A DNA stretch of 7,592 nt, taken from positions 1 through 7,592 of the forward strand of contig JBBRMU010000035.1 in NCBI GenBank assembly GCA_038230655.1. Direction: 5' to 3'. Made by a program: the position numbers and the translations under genes. Below, piece by piece: positions 5,857-7,592 of the stretch (within the stretch, counting starts at the first letter, position 1; each line of letters opens with the position of its first letter). A model generated the notes under the pieces. The model was not told the origin of the DNA and did no database searches. It saw only the letters and a program-made list of their open reading frames with translations. The DNA comes from JBBRMU01 sp038230655 (GTDB lineage: Bacteria > Patescibacteriota > Microgenomatia > UBA1406 > GWC2-37-13).

Positions 5857-6543
5857 ATGTTAACAATTATCTGTGGGGAAGACTCAATATCATCGCGCAG
5901 CTACTTTATCTCACTTCAAACAGACTATAAGCAAAAAGGATATCAGATTATATCAATTCCTGCAAATCAGATCGAACAAGTTATAAAGTCGTCTGGTAAC
6001 GAGTTAATGCTTTTTACTGATAAGCAAGTTTATGCTGTCGAGCATCTTACAACTTACACCACCAGAAAAAAAAGTAAAGACTTTGAAATTTTACTCCGCT
6101 CCCTTATCGATGATAAAGACATAGAGGTTATTGATTGGGAAAGCAAAGGAGCTAGGGAAATTAAGATTAAAACTCCCAATGTTAAGGAGTTTAAACTGTC
6201 TCAGTCAGTTTTTCAGTTGCAGGAAGCTTGTTTTCCAGGTAAACTAAAACTTTTTCTTACTTTACTCAATAAACTTTCAGAAAGTCAGGAAGAAGGCTTC
6301 ATATTTGTTATGTTATGTAGACATATCAGGACTCTCATACTCGCAAGGACTCAACAGCTCCCGCCAAGTGTCCCTTTCTGGATGAAAAAAAAGCTCAATG
6401 ACCAAGCAATTAAATGGAGTTTGGAACTATTACTGGGTTTTTACGAAGGACTTGCGCGCATTGACAGCTCAACTAAAACAAGTTCAAACATATATGGAGT
6501 GAAGAGGTCAATTGAGCTGCTGACATGCTACTTTCTTAAGTAA
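5857..6543 (+). CDS. holA: DNA polymerase III delta subunit (clamp loader), short form
   Basis: HolA (delta) is the clamp-loader subunit that opens the beta sliding clamp so it can be placed on DNA; it works with the gamma/tau and delta-prime subunits. The family is diverged and I identify it from overall pattern: an N-terminal start like MLTIICGEDS; a short stretch around residues 46-66 where a strand of the AAA-like domain ends; the VIDWESKGAREIKIK segment (91-105); EFKLSQSVFQLQEACFPG (111-128), resembling the linker to the middle domain; and a helical C-terminal collar domain (130-228) with MLCRHIRTLILA, LPPSVPFWMKKKLNDQA and a final ARIDSSTKT segment. No P-loop is present, as expected for delta. 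At 228 residues it is far shorter than E. coli delta (343), mostly in the N-terminal half, as I would expect in a Patescibacteria-type genome. Promoter spacing supports the start at 5857. Confidence 0.72.
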   Translation: MLTIICGEDSISSRSYFISLQTDYKQKGYQIISIPANQIEQVIKSSGNELMLFTDKQVYAVEHLTTYTTRKKSKDFEILLRSLIDDKDIEVIDWESKGAREIKIKTPNVKEFKLSQSVFQLQEACFPGKLKLFLTLLNKLSESQEEGFIFVMLCRHIRTLILARTQQLPPSVPFWMKKKLNDQAIKWSLELLLGFYEGLARIDSSTKTSSNIYGVKRSIELLTCYFLK

Positions 6544-6600
6544 GATCGTTCATCACACGTACATAATACGTATACTCATATTTTCAATCTTAAATACCGC

Positions 6601-6630
6601 TTGTATCAAAGCCCAATATTTGGTTAGATT
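6601..6630 (+). promoter_or_regulatory. Promoter of the DUF2341 surface-protein gene
   Basis: TTGTAT (6601-6606) and TAGATT (6625-6630) are 18 bases apart, and the -10 ends 7 bases before the ATG at 6638. Both elements are moderate matches. A TTG in the same frame at 6620 lies upstream of the -10 and could not be on this transcript, which favours the ATG at 6638. Confidence 0.4.
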
Positions 6631-6637
6631 ATATCAG

Positions 6638-7282
6638 ATGAAAATAATCAAAAAAATCATCAATAAAACACTTTTAAAAAAAGTGACATTATTTAAACGG
6701 CAGTTAAATCTGCTTCTCTTTTTTTCTATCGCTTTTGGCATCACGTTATCTTCTATTTTAGGCTTTACAAAGCTTCAAAACGTATTTGCAACAACTCAGT
6801 CTTCAGTCGTCAAAGATACAGATACAGATTTTTCACAGGGAACTTTAACAAATACTGCTGTTTCCGGTACTGGAGCTGCAGCATATGTAAAATTAGCTGG
6901 AAACAGTAGTGGAGGGACATGGTACAATAGCTCCTGGACATACAGGAAGCAGTTGACAATAAATAATTCTGCTCAATCCTCTATCCTGACGAACTTTCCA
7001 GTTATGGTAAAGTTAACATCCTCAAATTTTGACTTTACTAAGGCGCAGTCATTAGGGCAAGATCTTCGATTCGCGGACTCCGATGGAACAACATTACTTA
7101 GTTATGAAATTGAGAAATGGGATAATATCGGTCAACAAGCTATTGTTTTTGTGAAGATACCTAGCATTGCTGCCTCCTCCTCTTCAGGAATATTTATATG
7201 TACTATGGAAATGGCGCTGCATCCGATGCTCAAACAAGCACTAGCGTTTGGGACAGCAATTTTAAAGCTGTATACCATATGA
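6638..7282 (+). CDS. Secreted DUF2341 protein, N-terminal part, frameshifted
   Basis: From the ATG at 6638 this is a surface or secreted protein. Residues 1-22 are strongly basic (KIIKKIINK, LLKK), residues 23-43 form a hydrophobic signal or anchor core, and VFATT near residues 49-53 is a plausible cleavage region. Residues 55-95 are a Ser/Thr/Gly-rich linker. From about 98 (SSWTYRKQLTINN) to 184 it matches the DUF2341 pattern (NFPVMVKL, DLRFADSDGTTLLSYEIEKW, AIVFVKIPSIAASSSSG), a beta-rich domain common in large exported proteins of uncultivated bacteria and archaea. After Gly184 (7187-7189) the frame gives an unrelated tail of about 30 residues and stops at TGA 7280-7282, while the expected continuation is in another frame. 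The frame as read is therefore probably wrong beyond about 7190. Role unknown; such proteins are usually presumed to bind surfaces or polysaccharides. Confidence 0.8.
   Translation: MKIIKKIINKTLLKKVTLFKRQLNLLLFFSIAFGITLSSILGFTKLQNVFATTQSSVVKDTDTDFSQGTLTNTAVSGTGAAAYVKLAGNSSGGTWYNSSWTYRKQLTINNSAQSSILTNFPVMVKLTSSNFDFTKAQSLGQDLRFADSDGTTLLSYEIEKWDNIGQQAIVFVKIPSIAASSSSGIFICTMEMALHPMLKQALAFGTAILKLYTI
7187..7194 (+). other. Apparent one-base loss causing a frameshift
   Basis: The upstream frame ends ...Ser-Ser-Gly at 7189 and the downstream frame resumes at ATT 7192 (Ile-Tyr-Met-Tyr-Tyr-Gly-Asn-Gly). Only two bases (AT) lie between. Adding one base, most simply a third A in GGAAT, would give Gly-Asn-Ile-Tyr-Met-Tyr-Tyr and a continuous DUF2341 to LamG reading frame. 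No classical slippery heptamer is present. Confidence 0.75.
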
Positions 7283-7592
7283 AGGAGTCATCTGGAACAA
7301 CTATCGCAGACTCCACCATCAACGCAATCAACGGGACAAAAAATTCAGCAACCAACCCTAACCCTAATTCGTCAGGTCAACTGGGCGGAGCTCAAACTTT
7401 TGACGGTTCTTCAGACTATATTTCAAATACAAGAACTTTATTAAGTAATGGTTTAACTCTTGAAGCGTGGGTAAAAACTACAAGCGCTGCTACAAGACTT
7501 GGAACTACTGAGACAGCTAATACAGTAGTTGGCGATCAGAGCAGTGCAGTGTATTATGTTTTCGGAGTTGATAATGGTAAAGCTGACTATAA
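7192..7592 (+). CDS. Continuation of the DUF2341 protein with a LamG/concanavalin-like domain, partial
   Basis: This frame is open without a stop for 133 codons to the window end and is clearly the continuation of the DUF2341 protein. It begins IYMYYGNGAASDAQTS, the usual end of DUF2341. It then has AVYHMKESSGTTIADST, GGAQTFDGSSDYI and LTLEAWVKT, which match the start of LamG/concanavalin A-like lectin-glucanase folds (Laminin_G_3 type), often found directly after DUF2341. The linker between is rich in Ser, Thr, Asn and Gly, typical of exported proteins. The ATG codons at 7198 and 7279 lack a convincing promoter or ribosome site, so I do not think this is a separate gene. The 3' end lies outside the window, so the total length and any cell-wall anchor are unknown. 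Confidence 0.78.
   Translation, partial: MYMYYGNGAASDAQTSTSVWDSNFKAVYHMKESSGTTIADSTINAINGTKNSATNPNPNSSGQLGGAQTFDGSSDYISNTRTLLSNGLTLEAWVKTTSAATRLGTTETANTVVGDQSSAVYYVFGVDNGKADY

Noticed and set aside
6557..6571. Short hairpin ACGTA/TACGT with a 5-base loop downstream of holA
   Set aside because: Only five base pairs and no T run directly after it; expected by chance in AT-rich DNA.
6620..6637. Earlier TTG start for the DUF2341 gene at 6620
   Set aside because: The likely -10 element (6625-6630) is inside this extension, and the extra residues add nothing to the signal peptide; ATG 6638 fits better.
7280..7282. TGA possibly read as a sense codon (recoded as in some Patescibacteria)
   Set aside because: The TGA is out of the true frame because of the upstream one-base loss; other genes use ordinary Gly and Trp codons, and none has an in-frame TGA.
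7359..7369. Telomere-like CCCTAACCCTAA run
   Set aside because: It lies in the open frame and encodes Asn-Pro-Asn-Pro-Asn in a linker; only two units.

Overview
The window is AT-rich and densely packed. It looks like a chromosomal segment of an uncultivated Candidate Phyla Radiation (Patescibacteria) bacterium, most likely from the Microgenomates side. This rests on pattern recognition, not a search. The supporting signs are a secreted DUF2341/LamG-type surface protein, a very short DNA polymerase III delta subunit, single-pass membrane proteins ending in a four-cysteine tail, and many genes with no family I can name. None of the eight complete genes ends in TGA (seven TAA, one TAG). In-frame glycine uses ordinary GGN codons, so nothing suggests recoding of TGA.

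Layout from left to right. At 21-1356 (+) are two adjacent genes for membrane-anchored, cysteine-rich proteins that share the same C-terminal module. At 1387-1611 (-) is a small protein of unknown function. At 1697-3817 (+) are ruvC (Holliday junction resolvase) and then gpmI (cofactor-independent phosphoglycerate mutase). At 3825-4736 (-) is a PfkB-family kinase, converging on gpmI with 7 bases between the stop codons. At 4797-5741 (-) is an unrecognised 314-residue protein. At 5857-6543 (+) is holA (clamp-loader delta). From 6638 to the window end (+) is a secreted DUF2341 protein whose frame is broken by an apparent one-base loss near 7190. Its LamG-like domain continues in another frame and runs off the window.

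The gene products do not form one pathway: repair (RuvC), replication (HolA), lower glycolysis (GpmI), small-molecule phosphorylation (PfkB) and cell-surface functions are simply neighbours. What links them is the way they start. Five of the seven genes that are first in a transcript or appear to have their own promoter have a -10-like hexamer ending only 6-7 bases before the start codon. In four of these a -35-like hexamer lies 17 or 18 bases further up with at least a partial match, and holA has a weak one. That places transcription starts at or almost on the start codon, so leaderless mRNAs seem to be the rule here. The one clear Shine-Dalgarno sequence belongs to the second gene of the only tight gene pair.

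Other points worth a second look are a threonine at the GpmI catalytic serine position, the shared Cys-tail module, and the frameshift in the surface-protein gene. No RNA gene, CRISPR array, insertion sequence or long repeat was seen. No gene-free stretch exceeds 115 bases.
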